From Paragordius varius (Eukaryota > Nematomorpha): a stretch of DNA of 64,000 nt. A program made the position numbers and the translations under genes. Of this stretch, positions 38,001 through 51,735 are shown one piece after another; position 1 is the first letter of the stretch, and each line of letters opens with the position of its first letter. Below the pieces are notes generated by a model that worked only from the letters and a program-made list of their open reading frames with translations, ran no database searches and was not told where the DNA came from. Location of the stretch: the NCBI GenBank assembly GCA_964247055.1, contig OZ176050.1, positions 1,736,001 through 1,800,000 of the forward strand, given 5' to 3'.

Positions 38001-41000
38001 TTACAACGATACTTTAAAAATTAATGTGTTAAACTAGTCGCATCAATACTCAAGTTAAACTTTGTCCTTAAAAATCGGATATTGGTCACCGGTGAACAAA
38101 ATTATTTTTTATACATTCTCTTAGCAAGACTACATCAAAATATAGAGATAGTTTGACAAACTCTTTCATATCCGATTTTTACAACGATACTTTAAAAATT
38201 AATGTGTTAAACTAGTCGCATCAATACTCAAGTTAAACTTTGTCCTTAAAAATCGGATATTGGTCATCGGTGAACAAAATTATTTTTTTTACATTCTCTT
38301 AGCAAGACTACATCAAAATATAGAGATAGTTTGACAAACTCTTTCATATCCGATTTTTACAACGATACTTTATAAATTAATGTATTAAACTAGTCGCATC
38401 AATACTCAAATTAAACTTTGTCCTTAAAAATCGATATTAGTCACCGGTGAACAAAATTATTTTTTATATATTCTTTTAGTAGGACTACATCAAAATATAG
38501 AGATAGTTTGGCAAACTCTTTCATATCCGATTTTTACAACGATACTTTATAAATTAATGTATAAAACTAGTCGTATCAATAAGTCGCATCAATACTCAAG
38601 TTAAACTTTGTCCTTAAAAATCGAATATTGGTCACCGGTGAACAAAATTATTTTTTAAACATTCTCTTTGTAGGACTACATCAAAATAAAGAGATAGTTT
38701 GGCAAACTCTTTCATATCCGATTTTTACAACGATACTTTAAAAATTAATGTATAAAACTAGTCGCATCAATACTCATAAACTTTGTCCTTAAAAATCGAA
38801 TATTGGTCACCGGTGAACAAAATTATTTTTTATACATTCTCTTAGTAAGACTAGATCAAAATATAGAGATATTTCTCTTTCATATGCGATTTTTACAACG
38901 ATACTTTAAAAATTAATGTGTTAAACTAGTCGCATCAATACTCAAGTTAAACTTTGTCCTTAAAAATCGGATATTGGTCACCGGTGAACAAAATTATTTT
39001 TTATACATTCTCTTAGCAAGACTACATCAAAATATAGAGATAGTTTGACAAACTCTTTCATATCCGATTTTTACAACGATACTTTATAAATTAATGTATT
39101 AAACTAGTCGCATCAATACTCAAATTAAACTTTGTCTTTAAAAATCGATATTGGTCACCGGTGAACAAAATTATTTTTATATATTCTCTTAGTAGGACTA
39201 CATCAAAATATAGAGATAGTTTGGCAAACTCTTTCATATCCGATTTTTAAAACGATACTTTATAAATTAATGTATAAAACTAGTCGTATCAATAAGTCGC
39301 ATCAATACTCAAGTTAAACTTTGTCCTTAAAAATCGGATATTGGTCACCGGTGAACAAAATTATTTTTTATACATTCTCTTTGTAGGACTACATCAAAAT
39401 ATAGAGATAGTTTGACAAACTCTTTCATATCCGATTTTTACAACGATACTTTAAAAATTAATGTGTTAAACTAGTCGCATCAATACTCAAGTTAAACTTT
39501 GTCCTTAAAAATCGGATATTGGTCACCGGTGAACAAAATTATTTTTTATACATTCTCTTAGCAAGACTACATTAAAATATAGAGATAGTTTGACAAACTC
39601 TTTCATATCCGATTTTTACGACGATACTTTAAAAATTAATGTATTAAACTAGTCGCATCAATACTCAAATTAAACTTTGTTTTTTAAAATCGGATATTGG
39701 TCACCGGTGAACAAAATTATTTTTTATATATTCTCTTAGCAAGACTACATCAAAATATAGAGATAGTTTGACAAACTCTTTCATATCCGATTTTTACAAC
39801 GATACTTTAAAAATTAATGTATAAAACTAGTCGCATCAATACTCAAGTTAAACTTTGTCCTTAAAAATCGAATATTGGTCACAGGTGAACAAAATTATTT
39901 TTTATACATTCTCTTAGCAAGACTACATCAAAATATAGAGATAGTTTGACAAACTCTTTCATATCCGATTTTTACAACGATACTTTAAAAATTAATGTGT
40001 TAAACTAGTCGCATCAATACTCAAGTTAAACTTTGTCCTTAAAAATCGAATATTGGTCACCGGTGAACAAAATTATTTTTTATACATTCTCTTAGTAAGA
40101 CTACATCAAAATATAGAGATAGTTTGACAAACTCTTTCATATCCGATTTTTACAACGATACTTTAAAAATTAATGTGTTAAACTAGTCGCATCAATACTC
40201 AAGTTGAACTTTGTCCTTAAAAATCGGATATTGGTCATCGGTGAACAAAATTATTTTTTATACATTCTCTTAGCAAGACTACATCAAAATATAGAGATAG
40301 TTTGACAAACTCTTTCATATCCGATTTTTACAACGATACTTTATAAATTAATGTATTAAACTAGTCGCATCAATACTCAAATTAAACTTTGTCCTTAAAA
40401 ATCGATATTGGTCACCGGTGAACAAAATTATTTTTTATATATTCTTTTAGTAGGACTACATCAAAATATAGAGATAGTTTGGCAAACTCTTTCATATCCG
40501 ATTTTTACAACGATACTTTATAAATTAATGTATAAAACTAGTCGTATCAATAAGTCGCATCAATACTCAAGTTAAACTTTGTCCTTAAAAATCGGATATT
40601 GGTCACCGGTGAACAAAATTATTTTTTATACATTCTCTTTGTAGGACTACATCAAAATATAGAGATAGTTTGGCAAACGCTTTCATATCCGATTTTTACA
40701 ACGATACTTTAAAAATTAATGTATAAAACTAGTCGCATCAATACTCATAAACTTTGTCCTTAAAAATCGAATATTGGTCACCGGTGAATAAAATTATTTT
40801 TTATACTTTCTCTTAGTAAGACTAGATCAAAATATAGAGATAGTTTGACAAACTCTTTCATATGCGATTTTTACAACGATACTTTAAAAATTAATGTGTT
40901 AAACTAGTCGCATCAATACTCATAAACTTTGTCCTTAAAAATCGAATATTGGTCACCGGTGAATAAAATTATTTTTTATACTTTCTCTTAGTAAGACTAG

Positions 41001-42200
41001 ATCAAAATATAGAGATAGTTTGACAAACTCTTTCATATGCGATTTTTACAACGATACTTTAAAAATTAATGTGTTAAACTAGTCGCATCAATACTCAAGT
41101 TAAACTTTGTCCTTAAAAATCGGATATTGGTCACCGGTGAACAAAATTATTTTTATACATTCTCTTAGTAAGACTACATCAAAATATAGAGATAGTTTGA
41201 CAAACTCTTTCATATCCGATTTTTACAACGATACTTTATAAATTAATGTATTAAACTAGTCGCATCAATACTCAAATTAAACTTTGTCCTTAAAAATCGA
41301 TATTGGTCACCGGTGAACAAAATTATTTTTTATATATTCTTTTAGTAGGACTACATCAAAATATAGAGATAGTTTGGCAAACTCTTTCATATCCGATTTT
41401 TACAACGATACTTTATAAATTAATGTATAAAACTAGTCGTATCAATAAGTCGCATCAATACTCAAGTTAAACTTTGTCCTTAAAAATCGGATATTGGTCA
41501 CCGGTGAACAAAATTATTTTTTATACATTCTCTTTGTAGGACTACATCAAAATATAGAGATAGTTTGGCAAACTCTTTCATATCCGATTTTTACAACGAT
41601 ACTTTAAAAATTAATGTATAAAACTAGTCGCATCAATACTCATAAACTTTGTCCTTAAAAATCGAATATTGGTCACCGGTGAATAAAATTATTTTTTATA
41701 CTTTCTCTTAGTAAGACTAGATCAAAATATAGAGATAGTTTGACAAACTCTTTCATATGCGATTTTTACAACGATACTTTAAAAATTAATGTGTTAAACT
41801 AGTCGCATCAATACTCAAGTTAAACTTTGTCCTTAAAAATCGGATATTGGTCACCGGTGAACAAAATTATTTTTATACATTCTCTTAGCAAGACTACATC
41901 AAAATATAGAGATAGTTTGACAAACTCTTTCATATCCGATTTTTACAACGATACTTTATAAATTAATGTATTAAACTAGTCTCATCAATACTCAAATTAA
42001 ACTTTGTCCTTAAAAATCGATATTGGTCACCGGTGAACAAAATTATTTTTTATATATTCTCTTTGTAGGACTACATCAAAATATAGAGATAGTTTGGCAA
42101 ACTCTTTCATATCCGATTTTTACAACGATACTTTAAAAATTAATGTATAAAACTAGTCGCATCAATACTCAAGTTAAACTTTGTCCTTAAAAATCGAATA
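37300..42200 (+). repeat. Five-monomer (~0.9-kb) higher-order units with 4- and 7-monomer variants
   Basis: The mark TCGATATT(A/G)GTCACC, a one-base-short second arm, occurs at about 37,530, 38,429, 39,148, 40,402, 41,300 and 42,019. GGTCATCGG at 37,363 and 38,262 and CTCATAAAC at 37,874 and 38,773 both give an offset of 899 bp. CTCATAAAC at 40,744, 40,919 and 41,639 gives steps of 175, 720 and a total of 895. Unit lengths are therefore close to 4, 5 or 7 monomers. Most units carry GACTAGATC and CATATGCGATTTTT monomers. One monomer near 38,868 has lost most of the dyad (AGAGATATTTCTCTTTC). Confidence 0.82.
39280..40880 (+). repeat. ~1.6-kb block, second copy of 36.05-38.0 kb
   Basis: Near-identical to 36,050-38,000 apart from the loss of two monomers and single-base changes such as TTTGTTTTTTAAAATCGG near 39,676, GGTCACAGGTGAAC near 39,878, AAGTTGAACTTTG near 40,201 and GGCAAACGCTTTC near 40,672. 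Confidence 0.8.
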
Positions 42201-42279
42201 TTGGTCACCGGTGAACAAAATTATTTTTTATACATTCTCTTAGTAAGACTAGATCAAAATATAGAGATAGTTTGACAAA

Positions 42280-42670
42280 ATCGATTTTTACAACGATACT
42301 TTAAAAATTAATGTATTAAACTAGTCGCTATACTCAAGTTAAACTTTGTCCTTAAAAATCGGATTTTGGTCACCAGTGAACAAAATTATTTTCTATACAT
42401 TCTCTTAGTAAGACTACATCAAAATGTTGAGATAGTTTGACAAACTCTATCATATCCGATTTTTACAACGATACTTTAAAAATTAATGTATTGAACTAGT
42501 CGCATCAATACTCAAGTTAAACTTTGTCCTTAAAAATCGGATTTTGGTCACCAGTGAACAAAATTATTTTCTATACATTCTCTTAGTAAGACTACATCAA
42601 AATGTTGAGATAGTTTGACAAACTCTTTCATATCTGATTTTTACAACGATACTTTAAAAATGTGTTAAAC
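42280..42670 (+). repeat. Diverged monomer pair with private variants
   Basis: Two adjacent monomers share GGATTTTGGTCACCAGTGAA, TTTTCTATACATTC and AAAATGTTGAGATAG, marks I did not see elsewhere; they repeat at exactly 178 bp (42,361 and 42,539). The preceding monomer has lost about 13 bases inside the left arm region (GACAAAATCGATTTTT near 42,276), and the stretch near 42,326 reads AGTCGCTATACTC. The following one is short (AAAAATGTGTTAAAC near 42,655). This is the most eroded stretch of the array that I noticed. Confidence 0.82.
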
Positions 42671-43559
42671 TAGTCGCATCAATACTCAAGTTAAACTTTG
42701 TCCTTAAAAATCGGATATTGGTCACCGGTGAACAAAATTATTTTTTATACATTCTCTTAGCAAGACTACATCAAAATATAGAGATAGTTTGACAAACTCT
42801 TTCATATCCGATTTTTACAACGATACTTTATAAATTAATGTATTAAACTAGTCTCATCAATACTCAAATTAAACTTTGTCCTTAAAAATCGATATTGGTC
42901 ACCGGTGAACAAAATTATTTTTTATATATTCTCTTAGTAGGACTACATCAAAATATAGAGATAGTTTGGCAAACTCTTTCATATCCGATTTTTACAACGA
43001 TACTTTATAAATTAATGTATAAAACTAGTCGTATCAATAAATCGCATCAATACTCAAGTTAAACTTTGTCCTTAAAAATCGGATATTAGTCACCGGTGAA
43101 CAAAATTATTTTATATACATTCTCTTAGTAGGACTACATCAAAATATAGAGATAGTTTGGCAAACTCTTTCATATCCGATTTTTACAACGATACTTTAAA
43201 AATTAATGTATAAAACTAGTCGCATCAATGCTCAAGTTAAACTTTGTCCTTAAAAATCGAATATTGGTCACCGGTGAACAAAATATTTTTTATACATTTT
43301 AGCAAGACTACATCAAAATATAGAGATAGTTTGACAAACTCTTTCATATCCGATTTTTACAACGATACTTTAAAAATTAATGTATAAAACTAGTCGCATC
43401 AATACTCAAGTTAAACTTTGTCCTTAAAAATCGGATATTGGTCACTGGTGAACAAAATTATTTTTTATACATTCTCTTAGTAAGACTACATCAAAATATA
43501 AAGATAGTTTGACAAACTCTTTCATATCCGATTTTTACAACGATACTATAAAAATTAAT

Positions 43560-46500
43560 GTACTCAAGTTAAATTTTGTCCTTAAAAATGGGATATTGGT
43601 CACCGGTGAACAAAACTATTTTTTATACATTCTCTTAGTAAGACTACATCAAAATATAGAGATAGTTTGACAAACTATTTCATATCCGATTTTTACAACG
43701 ATACATTAGAAATTAATGTATAAAACTAATCGCATCAATACTCAAGTTAAACTTTGTCCTTAAAAATCGGATATTGGCCATCGGTGAACAAAATTATTTT
43801 TTATACATTCTCTTAGTAGCACTACATCAAAATATAGAGATAGTTTGGCAAACTTTTTCATAATCGATTTTTACAACGATACTTTAAAAATTAATGTATA
43901 AAACTAGTCGCATCAATACTCAAGTTAAACTTTGTCCTTAAAAATCGGATATTGGTCACCGGTGAACAAAATTATTTTTTATACGTTCTCTTAGTAGGAC
44001 TACATCAAAATATAGAGATAGTTTGGCAAACTCTTTCATATCCGATTTTTACAACGATACTTTAAAAATTAAGGTATAAAACTAGTCGCATCAATACTGA
44101 AGTTAAACTTTGTTCTTAAAAATCGGATATTGGTCACCGGTGAACAAAATTATTTTTTATACATTCTTTTAGTAAGACTAGATCAAAATATAGAGATAGT
44201 TTGACAAACTCTTTCATATCCGATTTTTACAACGATACTTTAAAAATTAATGTATAAAACTAGTCGTATCAATAAATCGCATCAATACTCAAGTTAAACT
44301 TTGTCCTTAAAAATCGGATATTGGTCACCGGTGAACAAAATTATTTTTTATACATTGTCTTAGTAGGACTACATCAAAATATAGAGATAGTTTGACAAAC
44401 TCTTTCTTATCCGATTTTTACAACGATACTTTAAAAATTATGGAATTAAACCAGTCGCATCAATACTCAAGTTCCTTGTCCTTAAAAATCGGATATTGGC
44501 CATCGGTGAACAAAATTATTTTTTATACATTCTCTTAGTAGCACTACATCAAAATATAGAGATAGTTTGGCAAACTTTTTCATAATCGATTTTAACAACG
44601 ATACTTTAAAAATTTATGTATAAAACTAGTCGCATCAATACTCAAGTTAAACGTTGTCCTTAAAAATCGGATATTGGTCACCGGTGAACAAAATTATTTT
44701 TTATACGTTCTCTTAGTAGGACTACATCAAAATATAGAGATAGTTTGGCAAACTCTTTCATATCCGATTTTTACAACGATACTTTAAAAATTAAGGTATA
44801 AAACTAGTCCCATCAATACTGAAGTTAAACTTTGTTCTTAAAAATCGGATATTGGTCACCGGTGAACAAAATTATTTTTTATACATTCTTTTAGTAAGAC
44901 TACATCAAAATATAGAGATAGTTTGACAAACTCTTTCATATCCGATTTTTACAACGATACTTTAAAAATTAATGTATAACACTAGTCGTATCAATAAATC
45001 GCATCAATACTCAAGTTAAACTTTGTCCTTAAAAATCGGATATTGGTCACCGGTGAACAAAATTATTTTTTATACATTGTCTTAGTAGGACTACATCAAA
45101 ATATAGAGATAGTTTGACAAACTCTTTCTTATCCGATTTTTACAACGATACTTTAAAAATTATGGAATTAAACCAGTCGCATCCATACTCAAGTTAAACC
45201 TTGTCCTTAAAAATCGGATATTGGTCACCGGTGAACAAAATTATTTTTTATACATTCTCTTAGTAGGACTACATCAAAATATAGAGATAGTTTGGCAAAC
45301 TCTTTCATATCCGATTTTTACAACGATACTTTAAAAATTATGGTATTAAACCAGTCGCATCAATACTCAAGTTAAACTTTGTCCTTAAAAATCGGATATT
45401 GGTCTCCGGTGAACAAAATTATTTTTTATACATTCTCTTAGTAAGACTACATCAAAATATAAAAATAGTTTGACAAATTCTTTCATATCCGATTTTTACA
45501 ACGATACTTTATAAATTATGGTATTAAACCAGTCGCATCAATACTCAAGTTAAACTTTGTCCTTAAAAATCGGATATTGGTCACCGGTGAACAAAATTAT
45601 TTTTTATACGTTCTCTTAGTAGGACTACATCAAAATATAGAGATAGTTTGGCAAACTCTTTCATATCCGATTTTTACAACGATACTTTAAAAATTAAGGT
45701 ATAAAACTAGTCGCATCAATACTGAAGTTAAACTTTGTCCTTAAAAATCGGATATTGGTCACCGGTGAACAAAATTATTTTTTATACATTCTTTTAGTAA
45801 GACTACATCAAAATATAGAGATAGTTTGACAAACTCTTTCATATCCGATTTTTACAACGATACTTTAAAAATTAATGTATAAAACTAGTCGTATCAATAA
45901 ATCGCATCAATACTCAAGTTAAACTTTGTCCTTAAAAATCGGATATTGGTCACCGGTGAACAAAATTATTTTTTATACATTGTCTTAGTAGGACTACATC
46001 AAAATATAGAGATAGTTTGACAAACTCTTTCTTATCCGATTTTTACAACGATACTTTAAAAATTATGGAATTAAACCAGTCGCATCAATACTCAAGTTAA
46101 ACCTTGTCCTTAAAAATCGGATATTGGTCACCGGTGAACAAAATTATTTTTTATACATTCTCTTAGTAGGACTACATCAAAATATAGAGATAGTTTGGCA
46201 AACTCTTTCATATCCGATTTTTACAACGATACTTTATAAATTATGGTATTAAACCAGTCGCATCAATACTCAAGTTAAACTTTGTCCTTAAAAATCGGAT
46301 ATTGGTCACCGGTGAACAAAACTATTTTTTATACATTCTCTTGGTAAGACTACATCAAAATATAGAGATAGTTTGACAAACTCTTTCATATCCGATTTTT
46401 ACAACGATACTTTAAAAATTAATGTATTAAACTAGTCGCAACAATACTCAAGTTAAACTTTGTCCTTTAAAATCGGATATTGATCACCGGTGAACAAAAT
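43560..46500 (+). repeat. ~2.9-kb block, first copy (recurs at 57.2-59.6 kb)
   Basis: Marks recur in the same order about 13.7 kb downstream: ATACATTAGAAATTAATG (43,701 and 57,366), TATTGGCCA (about 43,772 and 57,437), ATACGTTCTC (43,981 and about 57,646), AATACTGAAG, TATGGAATTAAACC, GGTCTCCGGTG (45,401 and 59,067), CTTGGTAAG (46,340 and 59,280) and CGCAACAATACTC (46,438 and 59,555). Offsets are 13,665, 13,666, 12,940 and 13,117. Inside this copy a 4- to 5-monomer segment is repeated in tandem: TACGTTC at 43,982, 44,704 and 45,607, and TGGAATT at 44,441, 45,163 and 46,066, with steps of 722 and 903. Confidence 0.84.
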
Positions 46501-47340
46501 TATTTTTTATACATTCTCTTAGTAAGACTACATCAAAATATAGAAATAGTTTGACAAACTCTTTCATATCCGATTTTTACAACGATACTTTAAAAATTAA
46601 TGTATTAAACTAGTCGCATCAATACTCAAGTTAAACTTTGTCCTTAAAAATCGGATATTGGTCACCGGTGAACAAAATTATTTTTTATACATTCTCTTAG
46701 CAAGACTATATCAAAATATAGAGATAGTTTGACAAACTCCATATCCGATTTTTACAACGATACTTTAAAAATTAATGTATAAAACTAGTCGTATCAATAA
46801 ATCGCATCAATACTCAAGTTAAACTTTGTGCTTAAAAATCGGATATTGGTCACCGGTGAACAAAATTATTTTTTATACATTCTCTTAATAGGACTACATC
46901 AAAATATAGAAGTTTGGCAAACTCTTTCATATCCGATTTTTACAACGATACTTTAAAAATTATGGTATTAAACCAGTCGCATCAATACTCAAGTTAAACT
47001 TTGTCCTTAAAAATCGGATATTGGTCACCGGTGAACAAAATTATTTTTTATACATTCTCTTAGTAAGACTACATCAAAATATAGAGATAGTTTGACAAAT
47101 TCATTCATATCCGATTTTTACAACGATATTTTAAAAATTATTAAAACTAGTCGCAATACTCAAGTTAAACTTTGTCCTTAAAAATCGGATATTGGTCACC
47201 TGTGACCAAAATTATTTTTTATACATTCTCTTAGCAAGACTATATAAAAATATAGAGATAGTTTGACAAACTCTTTCATATCCGATTTTTACAACGATAC
47301 TTTAAAAATTAATGTATAAAACTAGTCGTATCAATAAGTC
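46501..47340 (+). repeat. Transitional monomers between two duplicated domains
   Basis: Contains monomers with internal deletions: GACAAACTCCATATCCG near 46,731 (lost TTTCAT-type bases), AATATAGAAGTTTGGC near 46,905, and AAAATTATTAAAACTAG near 47,130. The CTCCATATCCG and AAATTATTAAAACTAG marks also occur in the 60.1-62.6 kb units, so this stretch shares ancestry with them. No foreign sequence is visible. Confidence 0.72.
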
Positions 47341-47800
47341 GCATCAATACTCAAGTCAAATTTTGTCCTTAAAAATGGGATATTGATCATCGGTGAACAA
47401 AACTATTTTTTATACATTCTCTTAGCAAGACTACATCAAAATATTGAGATAGTTTGATTGACAAACTCTTTCATATCCGATTTTTACAACGATACTTTAA
47501 AAATTAATGTATTAAAATAGTCGCATCAATACTCAAGTTAAACTTTGTCCTTAAAAATCCGATATTGGTCACCGGTGAACAAAATTATTTTTTATACATT
47601 CTCTTAGCAAGACTACATCAAAATATAGAGATAGTTTGATTGACAAACTCTTTCATATCCGATTTTTACAACGATACTTTAAATGTATAAAACTAGTCGT
47701 ATAAATAAATCGCATCAATACTCAAGTTAAACTTTGTTCTTAAAAATCGGATATTGGTCACCGGTGACCAAAATTATTTTTTATACATTCTCTTAGCAAG
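47340..47800 (+). repeat. ~0.45-kb block, first copy (recurs at 62.94-63.40 kb)
   Basis: GATCATCGGTGAACAAAACT (47,385 and 62,984) and TAAAAATCCGATATTGG (47,553 and 63,152) both give an offset of 15,599. It is the first appearance of the duplicated TTGA (GTTTGATTGACAAAC, about 47,453), which marks the right part of the window. Confidence 0.82.
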
Positions 47801-50800
47801 ACTACATGAAAATATAGAGATAGTTTGACAAACTCTTTCATATCTGATTTTTTGAACGATACTTTAAAAATTAATGTATAAAAGTAGTCGCATCAATACT
47901 CAAGTCAAATTTTGTCCTTAAAAATGGGATATTGGTCACCGGTGAACAAAATTATTTTTTATACATTCTCTTAGTAAGACTACATCAAAATATAGAAATA
48001 GTTTGACAAACTCTTTCATATCCGATTTTTACAACGATACTTTAAAAATTAATGTATAAAACTAGTCGCATCAATACTCAAGTTAAACTTTGTCCTTAAA
48101 AATCGGATATTGGTCACCGGTGAACAAAATTATTTTTTATACATTCTCTTAGCAAGACTACATCAAAATATAGAGATAGTTTGACAAACTCTTTCATATC
48201 CGAATTTTACAACGATACTTTAAAAATTAATGTATAAAACCAGTCGTATCAATAAATCGCATCAATACTCAAGTTAACCTTTGTCCTTAAAAATCCGATA
48301 TTGGTCACCGGTGAACAAAATTATTTTTTATACATTCTCTTAGCAAGACTACATCAAAATATAGAGATAGTTTGATTGACAAACTCTTTTATATCCGATT
48401 TTTACAACGATACTTTAAATGTATAAAACTAGTCGTATAAATAAATCGCATCAATACTCAAGTTAAACTTTGTCCTTAAAAATCGGATATTGGTCACCGG
48501 TGAACAAAATTATTTTTTATACATTCTCTTAGCAAGACTACATCAAAATATAGAGATAGTTTGATTGACAAACTCTTTCATATCCGATTTTTACAACGAT
48601 ACTTTAAAAATTAATGTATAAAAGTAGTCGCATCAATACTCAAGTCAAATTTTGTCCTTAAAAATGGGATATTGGTCACCGGTGAACAAAATTATTTTTT
48701 ATACAATCTCTTAGTAAGACTACATTAAAATATAGAAATAGTTTGACAAACTCTTTCATATCCGATTTTTACAACGATACTTTAAAAATTAATGTATAAA
48801 ACTAGTCGCATCAATACTCAAGTTAAACTTTGTCCTTAAAAATCGAATGTTGGTCACAGGTGAACAAAATTATTTTTTATACATTCTCTTAGCAAGACTA
48901 CATCAAAATATAGAGATAGTTTGACAAACTCTTTCATATCCGATTTTTACAACGATACTTTAAAAATTAATGTATAAAACTAGTTGTATCAATAAATCGC
49001 ATCAATACTCAAGTTAAACTTTGTCCTTAATAATCGGATATTGGTCACCGGTGAACAAAACTATTTTTTATACATTCTCTTAGTAGGACTACATCAAAAT
49101 ATAGAGATAGTTTGGCAAACTCTTTCATATCCGATTTTTACAACGATACTTTAAAAATTATGGTATTAAACCAGTCGCATCAATACTCAAGTTAAACTTT
49201 GTCCTTTAATATCGGATATTGGTCACCGGTGAACAAAACTATTTTTTATACATTCTCTTAGTAAGACTACATCAAAATATAGAGATAATTTGACAAATTC
49301 TTTCATATCCGATTTTTACAACGATATTTAAAAATTAATGTATAAAACTAGTCGTATCAATAAATCGCATCAATACTCAAGTTAAACTTTGTCCTTAATA
49401 ATCGGATATTGGTCACCGGTGAACAAAACTATTTTTTATACATTCTCTTAGTAGGACTACATCAAAATATAGAGATAGTTTGGCAAACTCTTTCATATCC
49501 GATTTTTACAACGATACTTTAAAAATTATGGTATTAAACCAGTCGCATCAATACTCAAGTTAAACTTTGTCCTTTAAAATCGGATATTGGTCACCGGTGA
49601 ACAAAACTATTTTTTATACATTCTCTTAGTAAGACTACATCAAAATATAGAGATAGTTTGACAAACTCTTTCATATCCGAATTTTACAACGATACTTTAA
49701 AAATTAATGTATAAAACCAGTCGTATCAATAAATCGCATCAATACTCAAGTTAAACTTTGTCCTTAAAAATCCGATATTGGTCACCGGTGAACAAAATTA
49801 TTTTTTATACATTCTCTTAGCAAGACTACATCAAAATATAGAGATAGTTTGATTGACAAACTCTTTTATATCCGATTTTTACAACGATACTTTAAATGTA
49901 TAAAACTAGTCGTATAAATAAATCGCATCAATACTCAAGTTAAACTTTGTCCTTAAAAATCGGATATTGGTCACCGGTGAACAAAATTATTTTTTATACA
50001 TTCTCTTAGCAAGACTACATCAAAATATAGAGATAGTTTGATTGACAAACTCTTTCATATCCGATTTTTACAACGATACTTTAAAAATTAATGTATAAAA
50101 GTAGTCGCATCAATACTCAAGTCAAATTTTGTCCTTAAAAATGGGATATTGGTCACCGGTGAACAAAATTATTTTTTATACAATCTCTTAGTAAGACTAC
50201 ATTAAAATATAGAAATAGTTTGACAAACTCTTTCATATCCGATTTTTACAACGATACTTTAAAAATTAATGTATTAAAATAGTCGCATCAATACTCAAGT
50301 TAAACTTTGTCCTTAAAAATCGGATATTGGTCACCGGTGAACAAAATTATTTTTTATACATTCTCTTAGCAAGACTACATCAAAATATAGAGATAGTTTG
50401 ACAAACTCTTTCATATCCGAATTTTACAACGATACTTTAAAAATTAATGTATAAAACTAGTCGTATCAATAAATCGCATCAATACTCAAGTTAAACTTTG
50501 TCCTTGAAAATCGGATATTGGTCACCGGTGAACAAAATTATTTTTTATACATTCTCTTAGTAGGACTACATCAAAATATAGAGATAGTTTGGCAAACTCT
50601 TTCATATCCGATTTTTACAATGATACTTTAAAAATTAATGTATAAAACTAGTCGCATCAATACTCAAGTTAAACTTTGTCCTTAAAAATCGAATATTGGT
50701 CACCGGTGAACAAAATTATTATTTATACATTCTCTTAGCAAGACTACATCAAAATATAGAGATAGTTTGACAAACTCTTTCATATCCGATTTTTACAACG

Positions 50801-51735
50801 ATACTTTAAAAATTAATGTATAAAACTAGTTGTATCAATAAATCGCATCAATACTCAAGTTAAACTTTGTCCTTAATAATCGGATATTGGTCACCGGTGA
50901 ACAAAACTATTTTTTATGCATTCTCTTAGTAGGACTACATCAAAATATAGAGATAGTTTGGCAAACTCTTTCATATCCGATTTTTACAACGATACTTTAA
51001 AAATTATGGTATTAAACCAGTCGCATCAATACTCAAGTTAAACTTTGTCCTTTAAAATCGGATATTGGTCACCGGTGAACAAAACTATTTTTTATACATT
51101 CTCTTAGTAAGACTACATCAAAATATAGAGATAATTTGACAAATTCTTTCATATCCGATTTTTACAACGATATTTAAAAATTAATGTATAAAACTAGTCG
51201 TATCAATAAATCGCATCAATACTCAAGTTAAACTTTGTGCTTAAAAATCGGATATTGGTCACCGGTGAACAAAATTATTTTTTATACATTCTCTTAGTAG
51301 GACTACATAAAAATATAGAGATAGTTTGAACTTTTTCATAATCGATTTTTACAACGATACTTTAAAAATTAATGTATAAAAGTAGTCGCATCAATACTCA
51401 AGTCAAATTTTGTCCTTAAAAATGGGATATTGGTCACCGGTGAACAAAATTATTTTTTATACATTCTCTTAGTAAGACTACATTAAAATATAGAAATAGT
51501 TTGACAAACTCTTTCATATCCGATTTTTACAACGATACTTTAAAAATTAATGTATAAAAGTAGTCGCATCAATACTCAAGTCAAATTTTGTCCTTAAAAA
51601 TGGGATATTGGTCACCGGTGAACAAAATTATTTTTTATACATTCTCTTAGCAAGACTACATCAAAATATAGAGATAGTTTGACAAACTCTTTCATATCCG
51701 ATTTTTACAACGATACTTTAAAAATTAATGTATAA
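47560..51735 (+). repeat. 4.17-kb block, first copy (repeated at 53.06-57.23 kb)
   Basis: Matches about 53,058-57,230 at an offset of 5,498, then 5,495 after a 3-bp loss near 55,856. Paired marks: TGAACGATAC (47,853 and 53,351), GAATGTTGGTCACAGGTG (48,845 and 54,343), CCTTAATAATCGG (about 49,024 and 54,522), ACAATCTCTTAG (50,180 and 55,678), TTTATGCATTC (50,913 and 56,408) and ACATAAAAATATAG (51,305 and 56,800). Within the copy, shorter segments repeat too: the TTGATTGA and ACAATCTC monomers near 48.37-48.75 kb recur near 49.85-50.2 kb. Confidence 0.9.

Noticed and set aside
42280-42670. Insertion of foreign DNA at the diverged monomer pair.
   Set aside because: All bases still align to the monomer. 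The differences are point changes and short deletions.
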